Positions 24,051-36,948 of a stretch of DNA of 64,000 nucleotides are shown in pieces. The first letter of the stretch is position 1. Every line of letters starts with the position of its first letter. The position numbers and the translations under genes are program-made. Under the pieces are notes generated by a model that saw only the letters and a list, made by a program, of their open reading frames with translations, ran no database searches and was not told the DNA's origin. The stretch covers positions 19,705,020 through 19,769,019 of the forward strand of contig CM042553.1 in assembly GCA_023630585.1 (NCBI GenBank). Direction: 5' to 3'. Source of the DNA: Cranoglanis bouderius. Taxonomy: Eukaryota > Chordata > Actinopteri > Siluriformes > Cranoglanididae.

Positions 24051-24485
24051 TATATATTAAAGTATTTTTTGCTTCTCTTCATGAAGCATTACATGGATTT
24101 TTATTAGTTTTCTGCAAATGCGCCCATCTGTGACTCTTCCCTCAACCATTTACTCTGCTTATATAAAACACATGAAGTAACCAGGATTAGAATGATGTGT
24201 AATATTCAGTGTACACTAACACAGTATCATTTTTTAAGGACGTTGTTTATAAAATTTTTATTAGCAGACCTGTTATAATATTTATTAAAACAGCTTTGTT
24301 AAAAGTATCAAAAAGTACCAGGTATATTCCATATTTAAATAATAATGCACAATAATAATACACACTAACGACGAATGCAGTTTGCGTACAATTCGTCATT
24401 TAAACTTTTATTAGTTTTCTCAAACTTCAACCTATTGTAGCGCTTTACATTTACACCTTTCTGCTTAATTTTAGGCATAATTCAC

Positions 24486-24541
<56 letters not shown>

Positions 24542-25240
24542 CACAAAATAATGTCACCATTGTGATTGAACTAAAAACCTTCTATAATATTTATTAAAAC
24601 ATATACATTAAAAGGATAATCTTTAGCTTTTGGTGTGTTTGTTCTTTAAAAAGAAAACCATCATGCAAATAGTTATAGAAGATAATTATTAAATAATAAT
24701 GCAATAAGCAATGATATATGTATAATGATATAATGACATTATAATAATGTGTAATAGTAATTTTTTTTAATTAAAAGAAATTTAAATTGTTTACAAGTGA
24801 TGTTGCTATAGCATGAGTTTAAAAGTGTAAGTCTTTCAGAGTTTAAAAGTAACTTCAGTTCGTAACTTTGTTTTAAAATATTGAAATTTATTTTTCGGTT
24901 TAATTTCTTTGTAAACAGCTCGCGGCCGCCCTCTTGCGATAGAAAGCTGAAATCGCAGCGCACATCGACATAAACACAGATCAGGAAGTGATTGACATCG
25001 TCCACGTCAGAACTAACGACCGACAAATACACAATGCACACCAACCTACAATATCTGACAAAACAATTACTAAAAAAATGTTTACTACTTTATTAGTATA
25101 TTGGTTCTTCGTTCAGATGAAAATCCTGCATCAAGTGCTACTGTTGTTGCTTTTGTCATTGTACTGTCTTCTATGTCAGGGTCCTCTATAACTGTCAAAT
25201 AAATCCCACAGACCCCCTCAGCGCAGATTTATTCTATGAA
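24051..25240. other. Intergenic AT-rich DNA with (ATA)n array
   Basis: Very AT-rich. An (ATA)n array spans about 24487-24540. An open frame at 24739-25044 (minus) has no recognisable domain. Confidence 0.6.
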
Positions 25241-25244
25241 CACA

Positions 25245-25585
25245 ATCCATCCATCCATCAATCCATCCATTTCCTGTACCGCGTATCCTACACAGGGTTG
25301 TTAGGAGCCTGGAGCCTATCCTAGGGAACTCGGGGCACAAGGCGGGGGACACCCTGGACAGGATGCCAACTCATCGCAGGGCAGAATCACACACCCATTC
25401 ACACACCACAGACAATTTGGAAATGCCAGTCAGCCTGCAACACATGTCTTTAGACTGGTGGAGTAAACCGGAGTACCCGGAGGAAACCCCTAAAGCACGG
25501 GGAGAACATACGAACTCCATACACACAGGGCGGAGGCGGGATTCGAACCCCCAACCCCAGAGGTGCGAGGCAAACATGTCCCCCA
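25245..25585 (+). repeat. Dispersed teleost repeat, CCATCCATCCAT family (copy 1)
   Basis: Starts 'ccatccatccatttcctgta', continues 'cctacacagggttg', 'cgggggacaccctggacagg', 'cacacaccacagacaatttg', 'accggagtacccggaggaaa' and ends 'attcgaacccccaaccccag'. The same ordered words recur at 55.8, 57.4 and (inverted) 60.5 kb. It behaves as a mobile repeat; its class (SINE-like or MITE) is not settled here. Confidence 0.8.
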
Positions 25586-25951
25586 TGAACACAAGTATGA
25601 ATCTATTCAAATATTAACCTCATTATTGAAACGAGTACAATAATATTTTATCTATTGGAGTCACAGAGCTTTTTTTTTATTCCTGGACACATGTACGAGT
25701 TGACATGTTTTGTTTGTTTTTGACTTGTTTTTGAGTTATTGAGGTTTGGATCAGGCCCATTCAATTAAAGTTAATAACCACAAGACTCAATACCATATAA
25801 CTCGATAACCATAAGAACTGTGGTTGATAATCATGGGCTGTAATTTCAACTATTAACTATTATTTAAAAAGAAAAGAAAAGAAAAGAAAAGAAAGAAAAG
25901 AAAAAAAGCATGGACACCTGCAGGTCCTGACCCCACTTTGAGAATCGTATT

Positions 25952-25953
<2 letters not shown>

Positions 25954-26008
<55 letters not shown>
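25954..26008. repeat. (GT)n microsatellite
   Basis: About 27 GT units. Confidence 0.95.
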
Positions 26009-26009
<1 letters not shown>

Positions 26010-26989
26010 GGCTAAGAAATACAAAAGTAAAAGATACACACACTGGCAAAAGTACTACTACTAGGAATAGATGTTAATAGTACAAGATTTAACATTTAAC
26101 ACTTTCTTGTGAGATTATTTCTACAACTTTAGTCACAGAATTAATCCATTTTATTGTATATTTTCCCAGACTAAATGAATTCTGCTCATAATTGTTGTGC
26201 ATAAGATAGGTTTTTTTTTCAAGGAACAATTAAAAATTAAAAATACGCAAAGATGATTTAAAAACACAGAATTTCCTTTCCAATTGTTTAACTTTTCACA
26301 ACATACAAAGTAATAGTTTTTTTTTTTTTTAATGTTAGGGAAAATGGGTTGCTCAGCCGTTTTGCTTGGATCCCTCTGTGATATAATATAACCTTATATT
26401 ACATGTTTACATGGCCTTGTGACAAATGATTTCATCCACATAAACATTTCTATATGAAATCAGGACAATTTATATTAATAATCTATAATCATTTCATTTC
26501 AAACATAACAAAAAAACAAAACCCAACAACGTTCAGTCATGATTGTGAATGCAATTAAATGTGTTAATGTTCACTTCTCAAGCTCCTAAATGCTCAAACG
26601 GTAGCATTTGGAATTTTAAAGCTTAAAAAATGTGTAATATATTCAAGATGTGTTCCTAATTTTGCAGATATGCAGGCTTATAGATACGTGAGACACTTGC
26701 ATTGACTAACTAAGGTTCTTAGCTTCCAAAAATGGTTCTAAATATAGGAACCCTACACTGCAAAACCTAAAGTGTACCAGGAATATCATAAGCCCACATT
26801 CTGGTATAAACAATGCAAACACAAATTATTTAGTTACGTTATGGAAATGTTATAAATGGTTGTTTATCGTTTATTAGAGCAGAAGGCCCCGATGAATTCA
26901 TGGCATTATAACTGTACTACAAAATATAACCATTTTAAGTATATATATGCTTACTTATAACTTCCCAATCTCAAATCTCGTGCAGACAA

Positions 26990-27350
26990 GAACAGGTTTT
27001 CTTACTGTACTTGGCTCCACCAATCTTGCCCTCAACCCTGAGCTGTTTCCCAAGCTCAGCTGATGAAAAGTATACCCATAACACCATGCTACCACCACCA
27101 TGCTTCACTGTGGGGTCGGTGTTGGATTTCTGCCAAATCTAGTGCTTTGTGCCAATGTTCAGCTTGGGTTTCTCCAGACCAGAGAACTTTTCTAAAACCC
27201 AGCTTTATGGAGTGTCCTTGGTATGGCTGTCCTGTGAACACCTTCTCCCCTCAGAGCTGTGGATCTTTCCAGCTCCTTCAGAGTTACCTTCGGCCTTTGG
27301 TTGTTTCATAGTGATCTCTTTAACCGTTCACTGACTTCTGGTCAGAGGCA
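26990..27350 (-). pseudogene. Degenerate Tc1-like transposase relic
   Basis: On the minus strand the DNA reads PTVKHGGGSM followed by EGKIGGAKYSK, matching the Tc1 transposase segment PTVKHGGGSVMVWG and EGKMNGAKY. Frames are broken and both ends are missing, so this is an old fragment. Confidence 0.7.
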
Positions 27351-27419
27351 AGATTACTCTTAAAAATATTGTGTCATATTTCAACACTTTTCCAAACACA
27401 AAATCTTCTCTGGTGATCC

Positions 27420-30400
27420 CTCACTGGTCTCAACCAGGAAATAAATGAATCTATAACAGAATCTTACATATAAATTCAGGAAAAAGATTATCAACCAAAC
27501 CGTTTGGGATCTGGTCATTGGATATTCAGTATAATAAACGTTTTGAGTGACCAAAACCTACTGATCATCGCTACGTACAAAAACATTCAATGTTTTATTA
27601 ATTATAAAGCATACTTTCAGAAGAAATGTGCTGATGTGGGGTTGGGGTGTAGGAAGATGGTTGTGGTCATCCTTAATGTTTCATGAATTGGCAGTGCTAT
27701 TGCTCCGATTGTCCACAAGGTGGCAGCAAAAGTCTACACAGCCACCGTACCGTTTCCAGTCAATAAACAAATCCACACACCTGCTTATTATCGATCACAT
27801 ATTTATTTTCTCTATATAATCCAAATATTATGCACATTAAGATAATACATATCAACATGATTTTGAATTGGAGCCTCCAGAGTGAATTCCGCCTACAAAA
27901 AAAAAAAGACCCTGAAATCACGTGGGGGAAAGAAATCACGTGAGAATAAATGAATCTTATATAATCACATCTGCAAAATAATGAATTGTGATAAAGCCCA
28001 TGTGGAAATAAAAACAAAAGTCACTTAGACTCATTACTATAATAACTAAATAATAACAGCAACGACTAAAATTACATGAATAGTATTTGATAATGATCTC
28101 AACCTCCAAAACATCTTTTAAAAAGTAGTAATAAAATCACAGACACCCTGGCTATACCGTCCCCTCTTTAACTAACGAATGGCAGCTTTAAAAAGGCTTG
28201 CTTTTCTCTCACAGACAGCTACCTGTATCACAACACTGGAAAATATGTCTGTAAATGTGTTTTACACATAGTATTCTGCGAAAATATTTGTAGTACTGGC
28301 AGGTTATATCATATTTAAGAGCCATATAGGTACAGTATCACTTCTGTAACAACACAGTAGCCTACAACATACAGTATCATTAACTTTACTGTAAGCCGAG
28401 GTCCCAAAACATTTCCCCGAATCAGCATATTAACCTTGCTTTGACTAATTTATTTCTTCATTTTATATTTCTTCTATTTCATCCTCATTCTCAAGTTTTT
28501 GAATAAAAATAAAAATAAATAAAAAATCATAGTTTGTGATGTTTTAGCGAAGCAGCAGGGCAAGTGCACCAAAATGATATCTGAGGTAAAGCTAGTCGAC
28601 GCTAGCTGATGTTAGGCTAGCTACGTAGGTAATGTTTGCTAGCTAGCCTGATATTTTAAATAGATAACCCACACAGATTACATTGTTTTATTTTTTCCTC
28701 CCTCTGGTATTCGGGATTTTTGACCCATTAATAGTGTCACTGTTGTTGTTGTTAATTTGAGCAATTTCATAATGTGTAATATTTCACTTTAGCAGTTTCT
28801 TATTGTGAAATTTTGACTGTTCATTAGAACAAGTGCCTATTGTGTAATTTGATGTCTTATAACTGTATACTCATGTTCTCTTAAAATTCCCTTTTATTTC
28901 ATTATAGATAAATACATATTTGTTTTAGAAGAAACATTTGTACAGAATAAAATTGTTTTTGTGAATTGAATTTTTTTTTGTGATGTGACACTCCACAGTA
29001 ACAGTTAATGGCTCATATGAAAGTTGACACTCAGGGATTTAAGAATTTGCAGTTTTACATAAGTATATCTTTTCTTTTTCTTTTAAAATCTAGCCTACTA
29101 GGTTTAAATATGATTTATTTTATTGTATACAGTGTTTTACTATCAAAAAAGTTTAGCTGTGCGGGCCGGTTTAACTCTGTACCAGTGTTATTGTGGAGAG
29201 GTGTGAATTGTTTTCCCAGCAGAGGGCTCACACAACTCACTTTTCCCATCGCCCTGCTCACCAGCAGCTAAACACAGAGTCACAATGCTCTACACACAGA
29301 AACCCAACAGCGTCCCGACTAATCTTATAACAGACTTGTGGCATTTGTTTATACTGATGATGACATGAAAATGTCTGATAAAGTCGATTTTCACACTCAT
29401 TCACACATTCAAAGACATACAACATTGCACTTCTTTTTTTATTTTCAATTTTATTCAAAACTATATTTACCATAGACAAACCTACAGTTTCATTTATTCC
29501 ATGTAGTTTGAAACCACATACAGTATTTTATTTTGTGTGTGTGTGGATCTAAGGGGCAAATAACCAGCAAGATGAACAAAATCCCCATAGACACATCACA
29601 AAAAGAAGCAAAATCACAGTTTCTCTTCATTTGAGTGAGTTAGTAGGCGCGCAGCATGTTTGTGTCTGTAATGTCGGATCCCGAATTTAATCCGGTTCAC
29701 AAAATGACACTTTGTTCCAGCTCAGTGAAGTCTCAGGAGACTTCACAATATCGTTCACAATATCTACAATTAACTCTCCAAAGCTATGACTATATAATAT
29801 GCTATTTATGTAATATAAACTATTTATGTTAGCAAATGGCAGCAAAGGTGTAGCAGTCGAGTGTTTCAAGTGTGCTACCAGGATGTCCTAGAGATATGCG
29901 AGGGAAATTAACACTGTATGAAAATACTGTGAACATTTTGATCGTTCCAGCATTACAATAATGACAAGATAAGTACAAAGGAAACGAAGAAAACAGTAAA
30001 AGGAATTTTTTTTTTTTGACTGAGTGAATAAATCAAAGCCTTATAAAGCTAGTTGATGCCTCAATAGAAACAGTTTAAACTTGTGGTTTTAAACACAGGG
30101 GCAACATCGTGGAGCAAGAAGGAATTCCTATTGTGCAGTGTTTAATAAATGCATCTTTTAATTTTACTGCTGGATGTTAGGAGCTGAAAATATCAAATGA
30201 ACCGCCTGTAATTTTAATCCAACCCCAGTGCAATGCTTTGGACAAATTATTAATCATCTCATTTGTCCAATCGATCAATAAATCAAGACACCACATAAAA
30301 ATGCATTTTCGTGTATATATCACTGGATGCTATTCAATTATGTGTCACATGACCCTCCAGTTTCCATTCAGTTCATTTTACATTACATTATTCAGGTTAA

Positions 30401-30703
30401 ACCTCATGGTTTTTAATCACAAGTCAAATCACTACTTTACTTTCTATAGTCCACCGTCTTGTCTTACCTGTCTAAACCTTCTTTAGTGTCAAAACCTTCA
30501 AATTCCAGCAGTTCCTTTTCTACAGCGTGCCCAGTCATGATTTAACCAATAAGTCTTAAAATGTCTTAATTCATGGGTGATGATTAATTTAAAATGAGGA
30601 ATCAATGAATAATGGAAACGTGACAGAGATACAGCACACTAAACATGAAGGAATGGCGAAGTACCAAAAGTAGCCAATGAAAAAATGGAATAGCAGTCAT
30701 GCT

Positions 30704-30776
<73 letters not shown>

Positions 30777-30836
30777 ACACACATACAAATAAATCCCTTC
30801 TTGGGTACACACACAACAACAGGACTCTGGGAGTCA
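27420..30836. other. Intergenic region, plus probable slc1a3 3' UTR
   Basis: No coding exon recognised. The part nearest 30836 is probably slc1a3 3' UTR. The first AATAAA words on the minus strand downstream of the stop lie near 29532, 29498 and 29450, so the transcript could end around 29.4-29.5 kb; this is inference from the signal only. Confidence 0.4.
30709..30782. repeat. (CA)n microsatellite, (UG)n in the slc1a3 transcript
   Basis: About 31 CA units, one 'ag' interruption, then several more. It starts about 55 bases after the slc1a3 stop codon, so it is read as UG repeats in the 3' UTR. Confidence 0.95.
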
Positions 30837-31047
30837 CTACATCTTGGTTTCGCTGTCTGGAGGTTTCTCGTTCTCGTATTCATTCTCTTGAGGAATCTTC
30901 TGGTAAGGCTTCTTCAACTCATTCTCCTCCAATACAGAGTTGCCCATCTCCAAATCGCTGTTCTGCAGCTCATCTTGGGACAGGAACTCCACGATGCCTG
31001 CTCCTATAGAGTCGCCTAGCACGTTGGTCGTCGTGCGCAGTCGGTCC
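30837..31047 (-). CDS. slc1a3: SLC1A3 coding exon 9 (stop codon)
   Basis: Encodes DRLRTTTNVLGDSIGAGIVE (TM8, with the substrate-binding Asp/Arg region) and a cytosolic tail ending NEKPPDSETKM. Stop TAG at 30839-30837. Acceptor tacag. Confidence 0.97.
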
Positions 31048-34000
31048 CTGTAAAGCCAGAGATTCATCATCATCATCATCATCATTTTTTAAAATTTCTC
31101 TTACAGTCTAAGGGAGCTTGAACTTTCTTTTCAATGTATCCACCCCAGTTTAGGACTTTTTCCTATCCAATTAGCTCTGTAATTTATGGGAAGGGGATTC
31201 TATTTGGAATGATTAATTTGCCTAACCTAATTATGTTTCTATGTTAAAACCAACTGAAATGACATGAAATTCTCCCCAAAAAATGGAGCGAGACCCATGG
31301 GCTTTTAGAAGTGTGTCACTAGGGTAGATACAGAAAAAAAAAAATCAACCATGTGTTAGAGACTGTAACGTAGGAATGAAGTTTCAAAGGAAAGCCGTAG
31401 TTAAATATGTCTGTATTGATTCATGATATAAGAATGTAATAATCATGTACAATACAAGACAATTAGATGATGTGATAGATTGAAAAGACTGCAGTGTGAA
31501 ACTGGAGGTATGGAGCACTCACAGGAACCAATCAACTGCGATGATGAGGCTGATGTCGTCAGTGGGGAGGCCGACAGAGGTCAGCACGATGACCATGGTG
31601 ACCAGTCCAGCCTGGGGGATTCCAGCAGCTCCGATACTGGCAGCTGTGGCTGTGATGCTGTGCAAATAAACAAAGAGACCTTCATAGCATGTGTCGCACT
31701 AGTATATAGCTCTAGTGAACTGGTCCACTCTCAAGTGGATAGACAGAATAGCAGAGTACCCATAGTCCATCCATGCTATTCATATTTGGAGAGATTTGAT
31801 CAGATTTCGCTTGTGAAAGCAAAAATGTTTCTAACATATTCCCACCTAATAGTTATGATCTGTCCGAAGTTCATCTCCATGTTGTTGACCTGGGCGATAA
31901 AGATGGCAGCCAGTGCCTCGTACAGTGCCGTTCCGTCCATGTTGATGGTGGCACCAACTGGCAGCACAAAGCGGGTCACCCTCTTGTCAACTTTATTGTT
32001 CTCCTCTAAGCACTTGAATGTAACGGGCAGAGTGGCTGAACTGGAAAAAGGAGGCAACAGAAGAAAACACGAATGTAAGTTTTAACACACAAGTTTTAGA
32101 GATTTTAGAGATTCCGGCTCAGAAGTTGCCCTTGAGATCTACCTGGACGACGTTCCCAGGGCAGTGATTAGGGCCTGCAATAAGCCAGTGATGAAGATGA
32201 AGGGGTTCTTCCGGGTGATGACAAAGAAGAGAGTGGGTAGAACAACAATGCCGTGGATTAGGAGGCCTATGATGACTGTCACGGTGTACATGCCTAGTTG
32301 CCCTCCCATTTCAGTGATGTCGTCCATTTCCACGATTTTGCCAGCGATCAAAAAGAGGATACCGATGGGCGCATACCTTCAATGGGCAGAAATCAAGCAA
32401 AGGTACTACTGACTGGTATGTTTGTTTTCAGGAACATTAAGTACAGTTGTATGGACATTACCACCTGTATATAGTGATAATAATGCTCTCATTTGGTTCA
32501 TACATGACAACACTCACCACATGATGATGGCAACCAGACGCATGATGGCCTCGTTGAGGGAGTCGAAAAAGTCCCTGAGTGCTTGGCCCTCCTCCTTCAT
32601 ATTCCCAATGATCAGGCCGAAACACATGGAGAACACAACCAGCCCAAGGGCGTTGACTCCATTTGTGGTGCCAGAGATTGGGATGATTTCTTCACGAGCG
32701 ATCTCTTGGGTGGCATTGGTCAGGTTAAAAATGCTCTCGTTCACTATCACCTTCACATGTACAACTCTTTTGCTGTATTGGGTTTTGAACTGTGGGGATG
32801 TGGAAGAGAAGGACAGAATTAGAGAAATGGACAAGAAATCTAGGCTAAGTAAAGAGACTTTTGATTGTATTCAGAGAGATTTGAGGACATTCCATAGGAT
32901 GGATACCTCTGGAATTCGTATTCCCACTATATTAAACAGTAAACAGAACATAGAGCCTAAGTGTGCTTTTCTTACTGTTATATGATACAATAAACCATTA
33001 TATATTTTCTTAGCATACATTAGTCTCTTACTTGGGAACTAGTAAATGTGAATGAAACGGAGCTCTATATACAGACCTATATGCAAGAACAATGTTTTTG
33101 TTCGTCACGTAAATCTGCATAAATATGAATGAGACAATGCTTCCATTTAATTTTAGTGAAATGTATTCTTTCAGATCCAGCTGGCTCCAGTATTTCCCTG
33201 TGGAGAGTGTCCGGACCACAGTGTCTTTCCCCACTGTCAGTGCCTTCCATGTCATTGTGTGGCCCCAGCAGTTCCCTGTCTCTTGGTTTCTGTGCCCCTT
33301 CCTCCCACCATAACGTCCAACCATGGTACTGCCGCTGTCCTGCCAAAGCTCTACCCACAGCTGTGTCCTCTTAAATTTACAACCCAATCCATCAAAGTGC
33401 TAAATGGCCCTTGCACCTCCCTTTCCGGGCATCCAAAGTTAACCATTTTGGTCCAGTATGAAAAATGTTGATACTTTGTCATTAGTTGTTATACATGACT
33501 GCATCATTAAAACAGTCAAGGCTCCCTCAGAAGCTGTGTGTATCCAAGGGTGATAATATATTCTCCACTAATCTTTTTGTGTGGCCTCTGAAAGGCCAGA
33601 AAGCATAGCTTCATTAAATCTGATGAGAAACTGGTTTCCTGCACAACAGGGAACCAAAGTACAAAGAATAATTTCTTTTGGAGAAAACACTATCCCATGA
33701 CCACATTTTTGTTTTAGCCAAATTTTGGGATGAAAATATAACATTAATTCAAGGAACAAAGGGAAACACCCGCAGCAGTGCTAGCCATGACAAGGAATAC
33801 TTGTTGACGAAATCAGCTACTCTAGACAATAAAACTATCTACCCGATATCTACCTGCTGTGTGCAAGCTTGAACCAGGTTGGGAGGAAACATGTTTCTGA
33901 AAAGGAAAAATCACAAAATTGTATTAGCCATAGACCTTAGATCATATGTCACAAGTCATAGGCAAGTCAGTTCTGTAGATCAGTCCTGCAGTACCTGATC

Positions 34001-35034
34001 AAGTCCAAGAAGGCATCAGCTGGGCTGATTTGCTCAATTTTCTGCTGCTGAGTAAACTCATCTTTGGAGCCTTTGCCAGGGTGGATGATGAGGACCATGA
34101 TGATTCCGATGAACACAGCAATGAATGTTGTGGTCATGTAGTACACCACGGCTCGCATCCCCATCTTCCCTGAAGCCCGACTGTCAAGCGCTGCCATGCC
34201 TGGTGAGAAAACAAATACATTCACCTGCTGCTGGATCACTTTGGGGTAGTACTTGCCAGTTAAGGATGCAAAATGCCCTATAATGTATTGATTTGTATAG
34301 CCAGGATCCTTATCTCTGTTACATGGAGAACCCATGAAGGGGTTGATGGAACACAGAGAGCCAGAAACTTTCAATTCTAGTACCATTTGACTTCGGTACA
34401 CAGATCAGTGCTTCACAAGAGCCAAAGTCTACTTCACCCTCATCTACCCAGAAAGATGGACTGCATTGAGCAATACATAGCTATATTTGGTGTGGTTTTT
34501 GTCTTCCTCCAGACATCCTAGTTGCAAGCAAGCAACCACCATCACCATGTTTGCTGCTCTACCATGATCAGCTTTACCAGCCATGGCCATATTGGTTGAC
34601 CAGCACCAATCTAACACAAACTAGCACGACCCAACTTGGGCTTGTGTGCGATTCATGCTTGTCTAAGCTGTTTTTTCCTTTCAGGAGTGGAAGTCAGACA
34701 AACTTGAGGAACTAAAGAATGAGTCATTAAAGTGGTTTTAAGGGGTTCCATGGAGGGGCCCCAAAAGAAGGCATCATAAAAGAAAGAACTTGAACTGAGA
34801 ATGCCCTAGAACACAGTTAGCTTACTATTTTCAGTGCAAAAAGCTGTTATGTTGAATTCACAGCAAGGAAAGAAAAAGCATCTATTGTGCGAAAAGGAGA
34901 TGTATGTGTTCCTTTAATCCTGTTGGGGGCAGGCCTGTTAGAGGCCTTCTCTTTCAGCTCATTTCTTTCCCCATTCTCTCAGCCACACCTTTCTCTTCCT
35001 CAGGCCTTCTCCTCTCATCCTCCTTAACCCACTG

Positions 35035-35070
<36 letters not shown>

Positions 35071-36948
35071 ATTCTCTCATTTGCACTGTGACAGGTCTGA
35101 GAAACTCCTTCACTTGCCCAAACCCCTGGCGGCTCTCTGCATCTCCACGGAAACACTAAACAGTTTTTTGCCGAACCAAAAAGAACCCAGTTACTTTGGG
35201 TACAAAAAAACTACAAAGAGTGGACGGGACAAAACAGCCCCCTCTTACATGTCACCCTCTTGGCCCTCTTCAGTCCTTGACAGAATGGAGGCATTTGGGA
35301 AAGGGGCTACTAACGGAGCAACCAAGTTGACCTCTAAAAAGGAGGTTAATGGGGTATGATGAAACACCAAAAATCAGAATATTCCCATATTTATAATTTT
35401 CATGAAAAACAAGGATTGTATATATGTTAGTGTGATTATGAGACTGGTTTTCTAAGCAAATTCCTTAAACAACTGGCTGCATGTGTGTGCTCATGGAATG
35501 CAACAAGACAATATGGCTTTGAAGGGAGAGGAGGAGGGCACTTTGAATCTTTTATATGGGTGAAACGAAGCAGGAGGGTGGATACGAGGGAGGTATGATA
35601 GTGGGGAGCCTTAGTTTGACCCATCACAAACTTCACAGCACCGATTAGCTGCAAAACCCTAGTCTGAGTCTCTTCCACTTCAGCAGAACCTCTGCTTCAT
35701 TCTAGCCTGCCACCTATAATACTGTAACCACAATGTAGACACTCCGTCCATGGCAGAAAAATAGAGACAAATTTAGTGAGACTAGAAATTAGTGGCAGAA
35801 TTTTTTTTGGATGAGGTAGACTACACAAAAGCTAGACAAAAACTTAGACCTTCAAAAACAGTGCATAGTTACATGCTCGTTTTGGAATCCACTTGAATTT
35901 TCGATTTGAAAAATGTACCAACATGTCGTCTGCAGTCACCTAGTTTCTAGTCACATCAAGATGCATCATCGAGTCAGTATGTCCCAGCATCCTAATTGTA
36001 ATTCCAAAGAGACTAAAGCAATCATGTAATCTCTGCATGTACCAACGATCGTTACAACTCACAACTTAATAGCAGCTGTAGCCTAAGAATAAGATGTTTT
36101 AGTGGTGTGACTTCAAAGAAGTCATTTTCCTTCAGAGCATTAGGGATAGAGGGCTACAAATTCTATATGCAATGTTGTAAATGCATTGTCGTATTATGCA
36201 TTGTACTATAACACATAAAAGGAACTAGCTGTTGATATTGCTGTCCCATACACACCTGTGATCAGACTGGACACCAACAAGGGGAGGACCAACATCTGGA
36301 GCATGCGCATTAAGAGCTCTCCGGGGAAGGAGAAATATTTCACCTCTCTGTAGGACATCTTATATGGCCGCAGGGCAAATCCTAGTATGATGCCTGATCA
36401 TAAAGAGAATGTCAATTATTATAATCTATTATAATATTATAAAGACTTTCTATACAGTATGTAGCTTCCTATCTTGTGTTTGAGACTGATTTTATTTGGC
36501 TTAGAACTTACTTGAGATCAGATATTGCTTTCTATTACTTAAATTCTGAAATTGTATACAGAGATATACAATATCGTAGAAGTTGTCTTCTCTACCCTTA
36601 CAGTTATATATAATGTGGAGCATTTACAATACACAGACGTTTCTAAAGCTTTGAGTTTTACAAAGAAGCCATAAATGGAGTTAGCCTGACAATATTTTGT
36701 GCGACCTTCCTCAATATGTCAGTTCAAAGAAATCACCACAACTTGAGAGAAGGGAGAATGCACTTGCCGAGAGCGACTGCCCCGATGGTAAACAGCACGA
36801 AGGCATTCCTCCTCAAGAAGGTCTTAACGTCGTCTTTGGTGATGTCCTCTACTTTCTTCTTGGCCTTCAGGGAGCGCAGTTGGATGTCCTCACGGATCCG
36901 CTGCACCCGGCTGCGAGAGCGTGGTTTCTCCCCGTTGCTTTTGGTCAT
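30837..36948 (-). CDS. slc1a3: SLC1A3 (EAAT1/GLAST) excitatory amino acid transporter, complete coding region
   Basis: Sodium-coupled glutamate/aspartate transporter of glial plasma membranes. Nine coding exons, 5' to 3' on the minus strand: 36768-36948, 36256-36393, 33995-34199, 33854-33896, 32518-32789, 32143-32376, 31846-32040, 31523-31657, 30837-31047. They sum to 1,614 bases, 537 residues plus stop, close to human EAAT1 (542). Diagnostic features: N-terminus MTKSNGE, N-glycosylation sites in the large extracellular loop (NES, NLT, NAT), the serine-rich HP1 tip GTSSSSATLP, the NMDGT motif of TM7, the HP2 segment AAGIPQAGLVTM, TM8 VDWFLDRLRTTTN, and C-terminus ETKM. The ends separate it from SLC1A2 and SLC1A1. 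Whether it is the a or b fish copy is not determined. Confidence 0.97.
31523..31657 (-). CDS. slc1a3: SLC1A3 coding exon 8
   Basis: A 135 bp exon encoding ITATAASIGAAGIPQAGLVT, the HP2 re-entrant loop, then IVLTSVGLPTDDISLIIAVD. Donor gtgagt splits the Leu of VDWFL. Confidence 0.97.
31846..32040 (-). CDS. slc1a3: SLC1A3 coding exon 7
   Basis: A 195 bp exon encoding SSATLPVTFKCLEENNKVDK, then LPVGATINMDGTALYEALAA. The NMDGT motif of TM7 coordinates sodium and substrate in this family. Donor gtggga. Confidence 0.97.
32143..32376 (-). CDS. slc1a3: SLC1A3 coding exon 6
   Basis: Encodes YAPIGILFLIAGKIVEMDDI, GQLGMYTVTVIIGLLIHGIV and GLLQALITALGTSS. It covers TM6 and the start of the re-entrant HP1 loop. 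Acceptor tgaag, donor gtagat. Confidence 0.96.
32518..32789 (-). CDS. slc1a3: SLC1A3 coding exon 5
   Basis: Encodes FKTQYSKRVVHVKVIVNESI, the extracellular loop with N-glycosylation sequons, then NGVNALGLVVFSMCFGLIIG (TM4c/TM5 region) and SLNEAIMRLVAIIM. Acceptor cacag, donor gtgagt inside a Trp codon. Confidence 0.96.
32790..33853 (-). other. SLC1A3 intron 4
   Basis: About 1.06 kb of intron. No recognised repeat or hidden exon. Confidence 0.6.
33854..33896 (-). CDS. slc1a3: SLC1A3 coding exon 4 (43 bp)
   Basis: Short exon encoding NMFPPNLVQACTQQ, conserved in EAAT1. Acceptor ttcag, donor gtagat; too short to appear as an open frame of its own. Confidence 0.93.
33995..34199 (-). CDS. slc1a3: SLC1A3 coding exon 3
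   Basis: Encodes GMAALDSRASGKMGMRAVVY and YMTTTFIAVFIGIIMVLIIH (TM3), ending ADAFLDLIR. Acceptor accag, donor gtactg splitting the Arg codon. Confidence 0.96.
34200..36255 (-). other. SLC1A3 intron 2
   Basis: About 2 kb. A (TC)n array lies at 35035-35070, with pyrimidine-rich flanks. An open frame at 34904-35359 shows no domain. Confidence 0.6.
36256..36393 (-). CDS. slc1a3: SLC1A3 coding exon 2
   Basis: Encodes GIILGFALRPYKMSYREVKY and FSFPGELLMRMLQMLVLPLL then VSSLIT, i.e. the end of TM1 and TM2. Acceptor atcag, donor gtgtgt. Confidence 0.96.
36768..36948 (-). CDS. slc1a3: SLC1A3 coding exon 1
   Basis: Start codon 36948-36946. Encodes MTKSNGEKPRSRSRVQRIRE, then VKTFLRRNAFVLFTIGAVAL, the cytosolic N-terminus and start of TM1. 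Phase with the next exon is kept only if the intron starts with gcaagt (36767-36762), a GC donor. Confidence 0.95.

Noticed and set aside
30677..31019. His/Thr-repeat open frames over (CA)n
   Set aside because: Microsatellite translation overlapping slc1a3 exon 9 on the wrong strand.
36761..36767. GT donor (gtgcat) after slc1a3 coding exon 1
   Set aside because: It would shift the reading frame relative to the conserved next exon; the gcaagt donor keeps it.
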